Positions 7,681 to 15,811 of a stretch of DNA of 64,000 nt are shown here, one piece after another. This DNA comes from SVTX01 sp045602385. GTDB lineage: Bacteria > Bacillota > Clostridia > Oscillospirales > CAG-272. Where the stretch lies: contig JAZSBL010000030.1 in assembly GCA_045602385.1 (NCBI GenBank), positions 7,782-71,781 of the forward strand. The letters run 5' to 3'. The first letter of the stretch is position 1. The number at the start of each line of letters is the position of its first letter. The translations under genes were made by a program, and so were the position numbers. The notes beneath the pieces are model-generated. The model did no database searches. It was not told where the DNA came from and saw nothing but the letters and a program-made list of their open reading frames with translations.

Positions 7681-8352
7681 ATGAGCATATCCAATATTGA
7701 AATCGAGGCTATCGTTAAAAAGATAGTTTCCGAGATGGAGGGCAGCGGCGCAAAGACATCCGCTCCCCAGAAAACAGGCTATGAGATCCCCGTAGGCATC
7801 TCCAATCGCCACATTCATCTTTCACAAGAGCATCTTGAAATACTTTTTGGCAAGGGTTATTCCCTTACCCACCTAAAGGATCTCTCCCAGCCCGGTCAGT
7901 ACGCATGCAAGGAGACTCTTACTATCGTAGGTCCTTCAATGCGCTCTATCGAGGGAGTCCGTGTTCTCGGCCCTGTCCGCCGCGCGAGCCAGGTCGAGAT
8001 CTCGGTTACAGATTCATATATCCTTAAGGTCAAGCCCCCCGTACGCGAGTCGGGCAAGATAGCAGGCTCTGCCCCCGTTACCATTATTGGTCCTAAGGGC
8101 ATAGTTCAGCTCTCCGAGGGTTGTATCATCGCAAACAGACACATTCATATGTCCCCCGACGATGCCGCTCACTTTGGCGTTAAGGATGGAGACTATATCG
8201 ATGTTGACGCGATGAGCGGAACAAAGCGCACACGCTGGTTTGACGTCCAGGTCCGCGTTCACAAGGATTTCCGTCTTGAAATGCACGTCGACACAGACGA
8301 TGCAAACGCAGTAGGCTTCAAGAACGGCTCCACCGTAGTTCCCGTTAAGTAA
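7681..8352 (+). CDS. pduL: phosphate propanoyltransferase PduL
   Basis: The 223-residue zinc phosphotransacylase is specific to microcompartments and interconverts propionyl-CoA and propionyl-phosphate, returning CoA to the lumen. Residues ~1-20 (ISNIEIEAIVKKIVSEM) form an encapsulation helix. The two PduL beta-barrel domains each carry an NRHIH motif (NRHIHLS near residue 41 and NRHIHMS near 155), whose histidines bind zinc. Length and motifs match the family well. The ATG follows AAAGGAG. It works between the PduP-like enzyme and the acetate kinase of this operon. Confidence 0.97.
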   Translation: MSISNIEIEAIVKKIVSEMEGSGAKTSAPQKTGYEIPVGISNRHIHLSQEHLEILFGKGYSLTHLKDLSQPGQYACKETLTIVGPSMRSIEGVRVLGPVRRASQVEISVTDSYILKVKPPVRESGKIAGSAPVTIIGPKGIVQLSEGCIIANRHIHMSPDDAAHFGVKDGDYIDVDAMSGTKRTRWFDVQVRVHKDFRLEMHVDTDDANAVGFKNGSTVVPVK

Positions 8353-8373
8353 TATTAAATGAGGTAATATAAG

Positions 8374-8634
8374 ATGTTAAGAGGAAAAGTAATAGGAAAT
8401 ATCGTATCTACGAATAAGCTTGACAAGCTCGTTGGCTTCAAGTTTCTTGAGATCCAGCTCATCGAGAACACGCAGCTGACCGACAAATACATAGTTGCGG
8501 TAGACCGCACTGTAAGCGCGGGAATCGGTGAAGAAGTTCTTATCACAACGGGAAGCGGAGCAAGAATGGCTCTTTGCGACGAGAACTGCCCTATCGACGC
8601 AGTTGTTGTCGGTGTTGTTGATAAAAAACAGTAA
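8374..8634 (+). CDS. eutN: BMC-P pentameric vertex protein (EutN/CcmL family)
   Basis: The 86-residue EutN/CcmL-fold protein starts MLRGKVIGNIVSTNKL, contains VAVDRTVSAGIGEEVLITTGS and ends with DAVVVGVVD, all hallmarks of the pentamers that cap the twelve vertices of the shell. It is the only pentamer gene here, so the shell depends on it for closure. It starts 22 nt after pduL. Confidence 0.95.
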   Translation: MLRGKVIGNIVSTNKLDKLVGFKFLEIQLIENTQLTDKYIVAVDRTVSAGIGEEVLITTGSGARMALCDENCPIDAVVVGVVDKKQ

Positions 8635-8720
8635 TACGCCTGATCTCAAGCCGTTTTTAAGACTTGATATCATTAAAAATCAGCACAAAACCGCATGTGA
8701 GCGGTGAAAGGTATACGCGA

Positions 8721-10043
8721 ATGTCAATCACTGAAATCAAATCATTACTGCAAAACGCAGGCGTCGTAGGCGCAGGAGGCGCAGGCTTCCCCACCTACGC
8801 AAAGCTCTCTGAGGATGCAGATATCCTTTGCATCAACGCCGCAGAGTGCGAGCCTCTGATCTACACCGACTTGACTATATCCCGTGAGGAAATGGCTAAG
8901 GTTGCGCGTGGAGCAGAGCTTATCATGGAAGCAACCAACATAAAGCATACATATCTTGCGATCAAGGGCTACCGCGCAGAGGCTATCGGCTATTCTGACG
9001 GTGAAGCTGTTGGCAAGAACGTCACAATCAAATATCTTCCCAGCATCTATCCTATCGGAGATGAAATCGGTCTTATCTATGAGGCAACGGGCCGTCTTGT
9101 AAGACCCGGCAATCTCCCGATCACCGCAGGCGTTATCGTTATGAACGCAGAAACGGTTTATAACGCATGCGAGGCAATCGAGTCGGGCAAGCCCGTTATC
9201 GAAAAATGGATCACCATCGGCGGAGACGTTCCGGAGAAGATAGCATTTAAGGCTCCTGTCGGAATGAAGATCTCCGAGATATTCAAGAAGCTCGGTGTAA
9301 AGGTCGACGAGAACCACTCGGTAATCGACGGCGGTCCGTCTATGGGTAATATTATCAATCCCGACCGCGCGGTAGTAAGAAAGACAACAAAATCGCTTCT
9401 TATTCTTCCCAATAACACGCGCGCGATCGAGGGCAAGCAGATAAGCATGGATGACATGCTCCGCAGAGCGGCTTCGGCTTGCTGCGGATGCACGCGTTGT
9501 ACCGAAATGTGCCCCCGTCACCAGCTTGGTTATCCTATCGAGCCCCACAAGATGATCCGCGCAGCCCTTAACACCGTTGTTGAGGATCACCCCGAGCTTG
9601 TAGCAACCGCCTCGCTTTGCTGCTCTTGCGGCGTTTGCGCAGAGGTGTGCTGCCAGAACATCTCCCCCAAGGACGTTATTCTCAGCCTCAAGAAGGTTCT
9701 TGCAAAGAACAAGATCAGGTTCGTGGCGGACAAGGATTACCCCGTAAATCCCGACCGTCCTTACAGACTTATAAAGTCAAGCAAATGGAGCGATATGCTC
9801 GGCGTGCTTAAATTTGACAAGATCCCGACTTATCTCCCCAAGGCTCTCACCGCATCCCGTGTTGAGATCGCCATGTCACAGCATATCGGGGCGCCCTCCG
9901 TTCCTTCTGTGAGCGTTGGAGACACAGTAAAGGCGGGCGATCTTATCGCGAATGCAGGCGCGGGACTTTCGGTTCCCCAGTACGCTTCGATCTCGGGCAA
10001 GGTAATATCCGTTGATCCCACAAAGATCGTTATCGAGGCATAA
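8721..10043 (+). CDS. pduS: PduS/RnfC-like Fe-S flavoprotein, NADH/electron-transfer subunit of the BMC
   Basis: The 440-residue PduS-type protein has GGAGFPTYAKL and AAECEPLIYTD in the NADH/FMN-binding part. Two 4Fe-4S motifs lie at residues ~254-265 (CCGCTRCTEMCP) and ~300-312 (CCSCGVCAEVC). A C-terminal SLBB/biotinyl-like region ends with KAGDLIANAGAG. In B12-dependent systems PduS is a cobalamin reductase. Here there is no B12 enzyme, so it more likely moves electrons through the shell with the PduT-like trimer encoded next, perhaps to reduce the radical-SAM activase or reoxidise NADH. I chose the ATG at 8721 (GAAAGG upstream); an in-frame start at 8664 would add 19 residues without similarity. 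Confidence 0.9.
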   Translation: MSITEIKSLLQNAGVVGAGGAGFPTYAKLSEDADILCINAAECEPLIYTDLTISREEMAKVARGAELIMEATNIKHTYLAIKGYRAEAIGYSDGEAVGKNVTIKYLPSIYPIGDEIGLIYEATGRLVRPGNLPITAGVIVMNAETVYNACEAIESGKPVIEKWITIGGDVPEKIAFKAPVGMKISEIFKKLGVKVDENHSVIDGGPSMGNIINPDRAVVRKTTKSLLILPNNTRAIEGKQISMDDMLRRAASACCGCTRCTEMCPRHQLGYPIEPHKMIRAALNTVVEDHPELVATASLCCSCGVCAEVCCQNISPKDVILSLKKVLAKNKIRFVADKDYPVNPDRPYRLIKSSKWSDMLGVLKFDKIPTYLPKALTASRVEIAMSQHIGAPSVPSVSVGDTVKAGDLIANAGAGLSVPQYASISGKVISVDPTKIVIEA

Positions 10044-10094
10044 AAAAGACTAACAGAACTTATTTACATAGACAAAGAAAGGTATTGCACAAAA

Positions 10095-10640
10095 ATGTAT
10101 CAGGCAGTTGGTGTAATTGAACTTAAAAGTATATCCAAGGGCATCGAGGCTACAGATGCCGCCCTCAAAAGCGCAGGCGTAACTCTTGTTTCGGCTCGCG
10201 CCGCTTGTCCCGGTAAGTTTGAGATCATTCTCACGGGTACAATTTCAAACGTAACAAGCGCGGTTGACCACGTAAAGAGCCGCTTTGAGGATAAGCTTGT
10301 TGACGTATCGGTAATGGGCCGCATTGACGAGCAGGTAATTACCGCTCTCTTCGGTACTGTTCTTTCCGAAAAGAAAGGAAGCCTTGGCGTTATCGAGACC
10401 TTCTCCGCCGCTTCCATTATCAAGGCTGCGGATATCGCAGTCAAGACCGCGCGTGTTGAGATATTCGAGCTTCGCGCATCCCGCGGCATGGGCGGTAAGG
10501 GCATCTGCCTTTTGACCGGTGAGGTTGGAGACGTAACAGCCGCAGTTGAGGCAGGCGCGCAGCACGCAAAGGATCAGGGCGTTTTCTGCAACTCCTCCGT
10601 CATAGCAGCTCCCCACGAGCTTCTCTGGAATCAGATCTAA
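10095..10640 (+). CDS. pduT: BMC-T trimeric shell protein with Fe-S cysteine (PduT-like)
   Basis: The 181-residue tandem-BMC protein has domain 1 at ~1-90 (starting QAVGVIELKSISKGIEATD) and domain 2 at ~95-181 (starting LGVIETFSAASIIKAAD). Cys38 sits in ACPGKF, the same place and motif as the pore cysteine of Salmonella PduT, where three subunits bind a 4Fe-4S cluster. The protein ends with a PHELLWNQI tail also like PduT. It probably passes electrons across the shell, partnered with the PduS-like protein just upstream. Confidence 0.94.
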   Translation: MYQAVGVIELKSISKGIEATDAALKSAGVTLVSARAACPGKFEIILTGTISNVTSAVDHVKSRFEDKLVDVSVMGRIDEQVITALFGTVLSEKKGSLGVIETFSAASIIKAADIAVKTARVEIFELRASRGMGGKGICLLTGEVGDVTAAVEAGAQHAKDQGVFCNSSVIAAPHELLWNQI

Positions 10641-10681
10641 TTAGTCACTCCACGGCAACGTCTGTTTGGAAGTTTTCGCTC

Positions 10682-10701
10682 AAGCCTTTTTCAAAAGGCT
10701 T
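10682..10701 (+). repeat. A/T-centred perfect hairpin in the pduT-GRE gap
   Basis: AAGCCTTTTT and its complement CAAAAGGCTT form a palindrome, followed by further inverted GC-rich stretches up to ~10760. The gap to the next gene is 227 bp with no gene. No T-run follows, so a terminator is unlikely. Similar T/A-centred hairpins recur at 13421, 15312 and 63887. Confidence 0.5.
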
Positions 10702-10867
10702 GGCTGAGCCGCCGAGCACGGCGGTCGCTCGTCGCAACGAGCGAAACTCCTAATCGTTCGAAAGCGCCACGAGGGGTGAATTTCGGCACTGCCGAAAGAG
10801 GGGAACACACAAGTGGGGGTTCCCCTGTCCAAAACACCCGCTAACATTCTCTCCAAAGGAGATTAAC

Positions 10868-13399
10868 ATGAGTCAAATCAAATTTGTAATCGAAAAAAGT
10901 CCGAGAATTCAAAGACTTATCGATCATTTATATGCTAATATGCCCGAGATCGAGGCTGACAGAGCCGAGCTTGTAACCGAAAGCTACAAGGCGACCGAGG
11001 GCTTGCCGATAATCAAGCGCCGCTCCGCGGCGTTCCGCCACATTCTTGAGAATATTCCGATCGTCATTCGTCCCGACGAGCTCATCGTAGGAAGCAACTC
11101 GATAGCTCCCCGCGGATGCCAGACCTTCCCCGAGTATTCTTACGAGTGGCTTGAAAAGGAATATGACACAGTTGCTACACGTGAGGCAGACCCCTTCTAT
11201 ATCTCTCCCTCCACTGTCGAGAGACTCAAGAAGGTATATCCTTACTGGAAGGGCAAGACGGTCAGCGACCTTGCCGCCCAGAGCATGGATGAAAAGGTAC
11301 TTGACGTCTTTTTGAATCACGGTATATTCACGGTAGGCAACTACTTCTATAACGGTATCGGTCACATCAACGTAGACTACGCAAAGGTCATAAACTGCGG
11401 TCTTGAGGGCGTTATGGCAGAGACCCGCGAGGCTCTCTCCAAGCTCTACATAGGCAACGGCGATTACCTTAAGCGCAAGGCATTCCTTGAGGCCGTGCTT
11501 GAGAGCTGTGAGGGTGTTATCACCTACGCAAATAGATATTCCGCGCTCGCAAAGAAGGAGGCGGACGCTTGTACCGACTCTATCCGCCGCGCAGAGCTTA
11601 TCCGCATAAGCGAGACATGCGCACGCGTTCCCGCGAAGCCCGCAAGAAGCTTCTACGAGGCTTGCCAGAGCTTCTGGTTCATCCAGCAGCTTCTCCAGTG
11701 TGAGTCGAGCGGACACTCTATCTCTCCCGGACGCTTTGACCAGTACATGTACCCCTTGTTCAAGAAGGATATTGACAGCGGACGTGAGACTATCACCTCC
11801 GCACAGGAATACCTTGACTGTATCTGGGTAAAGCTCAACGACCTCAACAAGGTCCGTGACGCGGCTTCTGCCGAGGGCTTTGCAGGCTACGGCCTCTTCC
11901 AGAACCTCATCGTAGGCGGCCAGAACGAGGACGGAGTTGACGTAACCAACGAGCTTTCTTACATGTGTATGGAAGCAACGGTTCACGTTCGTCTTCCCCA
12001 GCCCTCTCTCTCCATTCGCGTATGGAACAAGACCCCCCACGACCTGCTTATCAAGGCGGCGGCAGTTACCCGTGAGGGTCTTGGCGTTCCCGCTTTCTAC
12101 AACGACGAGGTAATTATTCCCTCTATCATGTCAAGAGGTCTTACACTTGAGGATGCGCGTGACTACTGCATCATCGGATGCGTTGAGCCTCAGAAGGGCG
12201 CGCGCACAGACGGTTGGCACGATGCGGCATTCTTCAATATGTGCCGTCCCCTCGAGCTTGTATTCTCAAACGGATACGACAAGGGCGAGCTTATCGGACT
12301 TCAGACCGGCGACGTTGAGAAAATGAAGACATTTGAGGAGTTCTTTGAGGCTTACAAGGCTCAGCAGCTCCACTTTATAGAAATGATGGTTCACGCGGAC
12401 AACGCGGTTGACTATGCTCACAGCGTTCGTTGTCCTCTCCCCTTCCAGTCCTCTCTTTGCAACGATTGCATCGAGCGCGGAGTATCTCTCCAGGAGGGCG
12501 GCGCGCACTATAACTTCACAGGTCCTCAGGGCTTCGGTATTGCTAATATGACCGATGCACTTCTCGCTATGAAGGTGCTTGTATTCGACGAGAAGAAGGT
12601 CACTATGCGCGAGATGAAGGAGGCGCTTGCCGATAACTTCGGTAAGGGACTTATCCCAAAGAAGGCTATCGAGCTTACAACAGAGGTCGCGCGTCAGCTT
12701 GACGCAAACGGAGTTGACGTAAACGAGGAAATGATCCGCGCTATCTATCAGAATATCACAAACGCGGAATCTGTTTCCGCAGAGAAGAAGGCAAGATATC
12801 AGGAAATTCTTGATATGATCGCCGCCCTTCCCAAGTACGGTAACGATATTCCCGAGGTTGACGATTTCGCGCGCGAGGTCGGCAACACATATACAAAGCC
12901 CTTTGCTAACTTCACAAACAACCGCGGCGGCGTTTTCCAGGCAGGTCTTTACCCTGTTTCCGCAAACGTTCCGCTTGGATATCAGACAGGTGCTACCCCC
13001 GACGGCAGACTTGCCTTCACGCCTATCGCCGACGGTGTAGGCCCCGCTTCGGGCAGAGACGTCAAGGGCCCGACTGCTACCGCAAACTCGGTTGCCCACC
13101 TTGACCACGGTATCGCATCCAACGGTACGCTCTTCAACCAGAAGTTCCACCCCTCCGCACTTGCGGGCATGGGCGGACTTGAAAAGTTCGTGGCTTACCT
13201 CCGCGGATACTTTGATCAGAAGGGTATGCACGTTCAGTATAACGTAGTATCAAGAGAAACTCTCCTTGATGCGCAGAAGAATCCCGATAAGTATAAGACG
13301 CTCGTCGTCCGCGTTGCCGGATACAGCGCACTCTTTACAACCCTCTCCCGCTCACTCCAGGACGATATCATCAACCGTACCGAGCAGTCGGGAATTTAA
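10868..13399 (+). CDS. glycyl-radical enzyme, diol (1,2-propanediol) dehydratase type
   Basis: This 843-residue pyruvate-formate-lyase superfamily protein has its catalytic cysteine at residue 438 in IIGCVEPQ. The Cys-Val-Glu signature marks B12-independent diol/glycerol dehydratases rather than PFL (Cys-Cys) or choline lyase. The glycyl-radical site is Gly818 in RVAGYSALF near the C-terminus. It would dehydrate 1,2-propanediol to propionaldehyde in the lumen; the co-encoded aldolase supports a deoxysugar origin of the diol. No encapsulation-helix extension is seen at either end, unlike the other lumen enzymes of this operon. An AAAGGAG site precedes the ATG. Confidence 0.93.
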   Translation: MSQIKFVIEKSPRIQRLIDHLYANMPEIEADRAELVTESYKATEGLPIIKRRSAAFRHILENIPIVIRPDELIVGSNSIAPRGCQTFPEYSYEWLEKEYDTVATREADPFYISPSTVERLKKVYPYWKGKTVSDLAAQSMDEKVLDVFLNHGIFTVGNYFYNGIGHINVDYAKVINCGLEGVMAETREALSKLYIGNGDYLKRKAFLEAVLESCEGVITYANRYSALAKKEADACTDSIRRAELIRISETCARVPAKPARSFYEACQSFWFIQQLLQCESSGHSISPGRFDQYMYPLFKKDIDSGRETITSAQEYLDCIWVKLNDLNKVRDAASAEGFAGYGLFQNLIVGGQNEDGVDVTNELSYMCMEATVHVRLPQPSLSIRVWNKTPHDLLIKAAAVTREGLGVPAFYNDEVIIPSIMSRGLTLEDARDYCIIGCVEPQKGARTDGWHDAAFFNMCRPLELVFSNGYDKGELIGLQTGDVEKMKTFEEFFEAYKAQQLHFIEMMVHADNAVDYAHSVRCPLPFQSSLCNDCIERGVSLQEGGAHYNFTGPQGFGIANMTDALLAMKVLVFDEKKVTMREMKEALADNFGKGLIPKKAIELTTEVARQLDANGVDVNEEMIRAIYQNITNAESVSAEKKARYQEILDMIAALPKYGNDIPEVDDFAREVGNTYTKPFANFTNNRGGVFQAGLYPVSANVPLGYQTGATPDGRLAFTPIADGVGPASGRDVKGPTATANSVAHLDHGIASNGTLFNQKFHPSALAGMGGLEKFVAYLRGYFDQKGMHVQYNVVSRETLLDAQKNPDKYKTLVVRVAGYSALFTTLSRSLQDDIINRTEQSGI

Positions 13400-13420
13400 G
13401 GGGATGCGAGGGGATGCGAC

Positions 13421-13451
13421 GGGGAAACCCTTTTAGAAAAGGGTTCTCCCC
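13421..13451 (+). repeat. hairpin after the glycyl-radical enzyme gene
   Basis: A 14-bp stem with one mismatch (13421-13434 with 13438-13451) has an AGA loop and is followed by GAACCCC, not a T-run. It resembles the inverted repeat at 63887-63934 in sequence and layout. Confidence 0.5.
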
Positions 13452-13523
13452 GAACCCCTTCCTAAAACTTCAATAAGAATTCTTTTTTAGAAATTATAGC
13501 AAATCTTGAGAAAGGAGAAAGGC

Positions 13524-14321
13524 ATGAATAAGGATATTTATTCTGTTGGCGGAAGAATATTTGATATACAGAGATATTCTCTGCACGACGGACCCGGGAT
13601 CAGAACCATCGTCTTTCTCAAGGGCTGTTATCTTCATTGCCGTTGGTGCTGCAACCCCGAGTCGCAGAGCTACAACATTGAAGAAATGACTCGCGCAGGC
13701 AAGCGCGAGATAATGGGCCGCGACGTGACCGTTGGCGAGCTTATGGACGAGCTGGCGCAGGACCGCAGATATTACGAAAGAAGCGGCGGCGGAATCACCC
13801 TTTCGGGCGGCGAGTGCATGGCTCAGCCCGACTTTGCCGAGGCGCTTTTGCGCGCCTGCCACGATTACGGCTTTAATACAGCGATAGAAACTACCGCGTG
13901 CGCGAGCCGTGAGGTAGTTGAACACCTTTTGCCCCACGTTGATTATTTCCTGATGGATATAAAGCACATGGATTCAAGAAAGCACGAGGAATTCACGGGC
14001 AAGGGCAACGAGCAGATACTCGAAAACGCAAAATTTATTGCAGAAAATGCAAGAAATCTTATAATTCGCGTACCCACAGTTCCCACGTTTAACGCAACGC
14101 CCGACGAGATCGCGGCGATCGCGCGATTCGCGTCAAGCCTTGACGGTGTAAGAGAGCTTCACCTGCTTCCCTACCATAGGCTTGGTCAGGACAAATACAC
14201 AGGACTTGGCCGCCCCTACCCGATGGACGGCATTGAGCCACCAACCAATGAGCTTATGGCAGACCTACTCAAGGTCGCAAAAAGAGCCGCCCCCAATCTG
14301 CACGTGCAAATAGGAGGCTGA
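13524..14321 (+). CDS. glycyl-radical enzyme activating enzyme (radical SAM), short form
   Basis: The 265-residue radical-SAM activase installs the glycyl radical on the dehydratase encoded immediately upstream. The cluster motif is C35-YLH-C39-RW-C42, preceded by HDGPGIRT and followed by GGGITLSGGE. Many activases of dehydratase-type glycyl-radical enzymes carry a ferredoxin-like insert with two more 4Fe-4S clusters right after the first motif. Here that insert is missing and the protein has the compact PFL-activase size. The start at 13524 has an AAAGGAG site; an upstream in-frame start at 13506 would put the site inside the gene. Confidence 0.92.
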   Translation: MNKDIYSVGGRIFDIQRYSLHDGPGIRTIVFLKGCYLHCRWCCNPESQSYNIEEMTRAGKREIMGRDVTVGELMDELAQDRRYYERSGGGITLSGGECMAQPDFAEALLRACHDYGFNTAIETTACASREVVEHLLPHVDYFLMDIKHMDSRKHEEFTGKGNEQILENAKFIAENARNLIIRVPTVPTFNATPDEIAAIARFASSLDGVRELHLLPYHRLGQDKYTGLGRPYPMDGIEPPTNELMADLLKVAKRAAPNLHVQIGG

Positions 14322-14322
14322 T

Positions 14323-14853
14323 ATGAGAAAAATATTATTGATTTTTTTATCGACATTTTTAGTTGCTTCATTATTTGTTTCTTGTGAGAAAACAACAGTA
14401 CCTACCGCAACGGACTCTCTGACCGAGCTTCAGATCGAAAAACAAACGGAAAGCAACACTGCTGGTTCTACTGTGAGTGTCGGAGAATCCGACAGCCCTC
14501 TTGAAGGCTCTGCAAATTCGGAAATTGATAGCTTATATGGCACTTATTTCCGCAAAAACGACGATTCTCGACCCATTGCCGATGTTTTTACCATAACGCT
14601 GAATGCCGACGGGACCTATAATTATTATGAAACCATGATAAGCAGTCACTTGGGATTCGGTAGGTATACCGTTGACGGTAATATAATTACAATTAGGGAC
14701 GACGATATTCCGACCCTAAACGGCAGCAAAACATATACTTTTAAATTTGAATACCGCGACGGGAAGCTTATATTTCTTGCTTCCGAGTCAGATAATTTTA
14801 TGTACGTAAATCTTCCTGACGGCGCGGAATTTGAACGCGCGCCACAAGAATAA
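14323..14853 (+). CDS. predicted lipoprotein of unknown function inside the BMC operon
   Basis: I do not recognise a named family. The 176-residue protein has a signal peptide with a lipobox (LFVSC, Cys ~21), a Ser/Thr/Glu-rich linker to ~60, and a compact beta-rich domain (YGTYFRKND...ITLNADGTYNYYET...GRYTVDGNIITI) like small lipocalin-type or META-like lipoprotein domains. It would sit on the outer face of the membrane. It starts 1 base after the activase stop, so it is probably co-transcribed, yet its export does not fit a cytosolic organelle. Its codon use is more AT-rich than its neighbours, suggesting a later insertion into the operon. Confidence 0.75.
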   Translation: MRKILLIFLSTFLVASLFVSCEKTTVPTATDSLTELQIEKQTESNTAGSTVSVGESDSPLEGSANSEIDSLYGTYFRKNDDSRPIADVFTITLNADGTYNYYETMISSHLGFGRYTVDGNIITIRDDDIPTLNGSKTYTFKFEYRDGKLIFLASESDNFMYVNLPDGAEFERAPQE

Positions 14854-14880
14854 TTACACCTTTACGGAGGTTAAGTTAAA

Positions 14881-15252
14881 ATGTCACAGAATTTTGAATT
14901 TCAGGATAAAATGCGAATAGTACAGGAGCTTGTGCCGGGTCGACAGATCACACTTGCTCACATTATCGCAAATCCTGACCCCACGCTTTATCAGAAGCTT
15001 GGCCTTGACCCCAAGCTTGATTATGAAAAGGCAGCTATCGGTGTTCTTACCGTCAGCCCCGCGGAAACCGCTGTTATTACTGCGGACATAGCCCTCAAAT
15101 CCTCGGGCGCAGACCTCGGATTTGTTGACAGATTTTCGGGCACACTCATAATCACCGGTAAGGTTGCAGAGGTCGAGGCGTCATTCTCCGCAATCACGGA
15201 ATATTTCAGAAACACTCTCAAATTCTCCGTTTGCGAAATGACAAGAACGTAA
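14881..15252 (+). CDS. circularly permuted BMC-H shell protein (EutS/PduU-like)
   Basis: The 123-residue protein has the EutS/PduU order of elements: RIVQELVPGRQITLAHII at the start, then AIGVLTVSPAETAVITADIALKSSGAD, LGFVDRFSGTLIITG and a final CEMT. These permuted hexamers carry a short beta-barrel over one face and are minor shell parts. It is separated from the main shell cluster and lies beside the EutP-like GTPase, as eutS and eutP do in eut operons. An ACGGAGG site precedes the ATG. Confidence 0.93.
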   Translation: MSQNFEFQDKMRIVQELVPGRQITLAHIIANPDPTLYQKLGLDPKLDYEKAAIGVLTVSPAETAVITADIALKSSGADLGFVDRFSGTLIITGKVAEVEASFSAITEYFRNTLKFSVCEMTRT

Positions 15253-15311
15253 TACATACCAATAACAAATGACATTGTTCCATCAAGCCTCTTTTGAAGT
15301 TTTTTGGAATT

Positions 15312-15341
15312 CTTAAAACCTTTTTGCAAAAAGGTTTTAAG
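15312..15341 (+). repeat. perfect 14-bp hairpin just before the EutP-like gene
   Basis: CTTAAAACCTTTTT (15312-15325) pairs perfectly with 15328-15341 around a GC centre. It lies 15 nt before the GTPase start and has no T-run on the coding strand. It may affect translation or stability of the message. Confidence 0.5.
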
Positions 15342-15355
15342 CCGTCGGAGACAAA

Positions 15356-15787
15356 ATGAAAAAATTGATTTTGATGGGCAGAGTTGCCGCAGGTAAGACC
15401 ACTCTGACTCAGGCCTTGAAGGGTGAGCAGATACACTACTGCAAGACCCAATATATAAATTACATGGACACGATAATCGATACTCCCGGAGAGTACACCG
15501 AGGTACATACTCTGGCGGCCGCGCTTGGAGTCTACTCCTACGAGGCTGACGTTATCGGTCTTGTAATAAGCGCAAACGAGCCCTTTTGTGTATTCCCGCC
15601 CAACTGCACACACCACGTCAACCGCGACATTATAGGCATTATTTCGGGAATAGACAAGCCCGATGCAAACGTTCCGCTTGTCGAGCGATGGCTCTCAAAT
15701 TGCGGAGTAAGCCCCGAAAAAATGTTTTACATCAGCTCGTATACGGGCGAGGGACTTGATAAAATTATCGCATATCTTAACGACTAA
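15356..15787 (+). CDS. eutP: small GTPase/ATPase of the EutP/PduV family
   Basis: The 143-residue P-loop protein has Walker A GRVAAGKTTL and the switch-like DTPGEYTEV. The region VIGLVISANEP resembles the EutP/PduV family. EutP has acetate-kinase activity in Salmonella, and PduV has been linked to compartment movement or positioning. Here it lies directly before a ParA-like ATPase, so a role in compartment dynamics is plausible but not shown by sequence. Length matches the family. Confidence 0.88.
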   Translation: MKKLILMGRVAAGKTTLTQALKGEQIHYCKTQYINYMDTIIDTPGEYTEVHTLAAALGVYSYEADVIGLVISANEPFCVFPPNCTHHVNRDIIGIISGIDKPDANVPLVERWLSNCGVSPEKMFYISSYTGEGLDKIIAYLND

Positions 15788-15811
15788 AATCAAATTGACG
15801 GAGGAGACGCT

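Noticed and set aside
10682..10760. Terminator splitting the BMC operon between the PduT-like gene and the glycyl-radical enzyme.
   Set aside because: The stems lack a T-run and there is no new consensus promoter before 10868.
10868..13399. Pyruvate formate-lyase or choline trimethylamine-lyase.
   Set aside because: The active-site motif is GCVEP with a single cysteine, and the neighbours are a deoxysugar-phosphate aldolase and propanediol-type enzymes.
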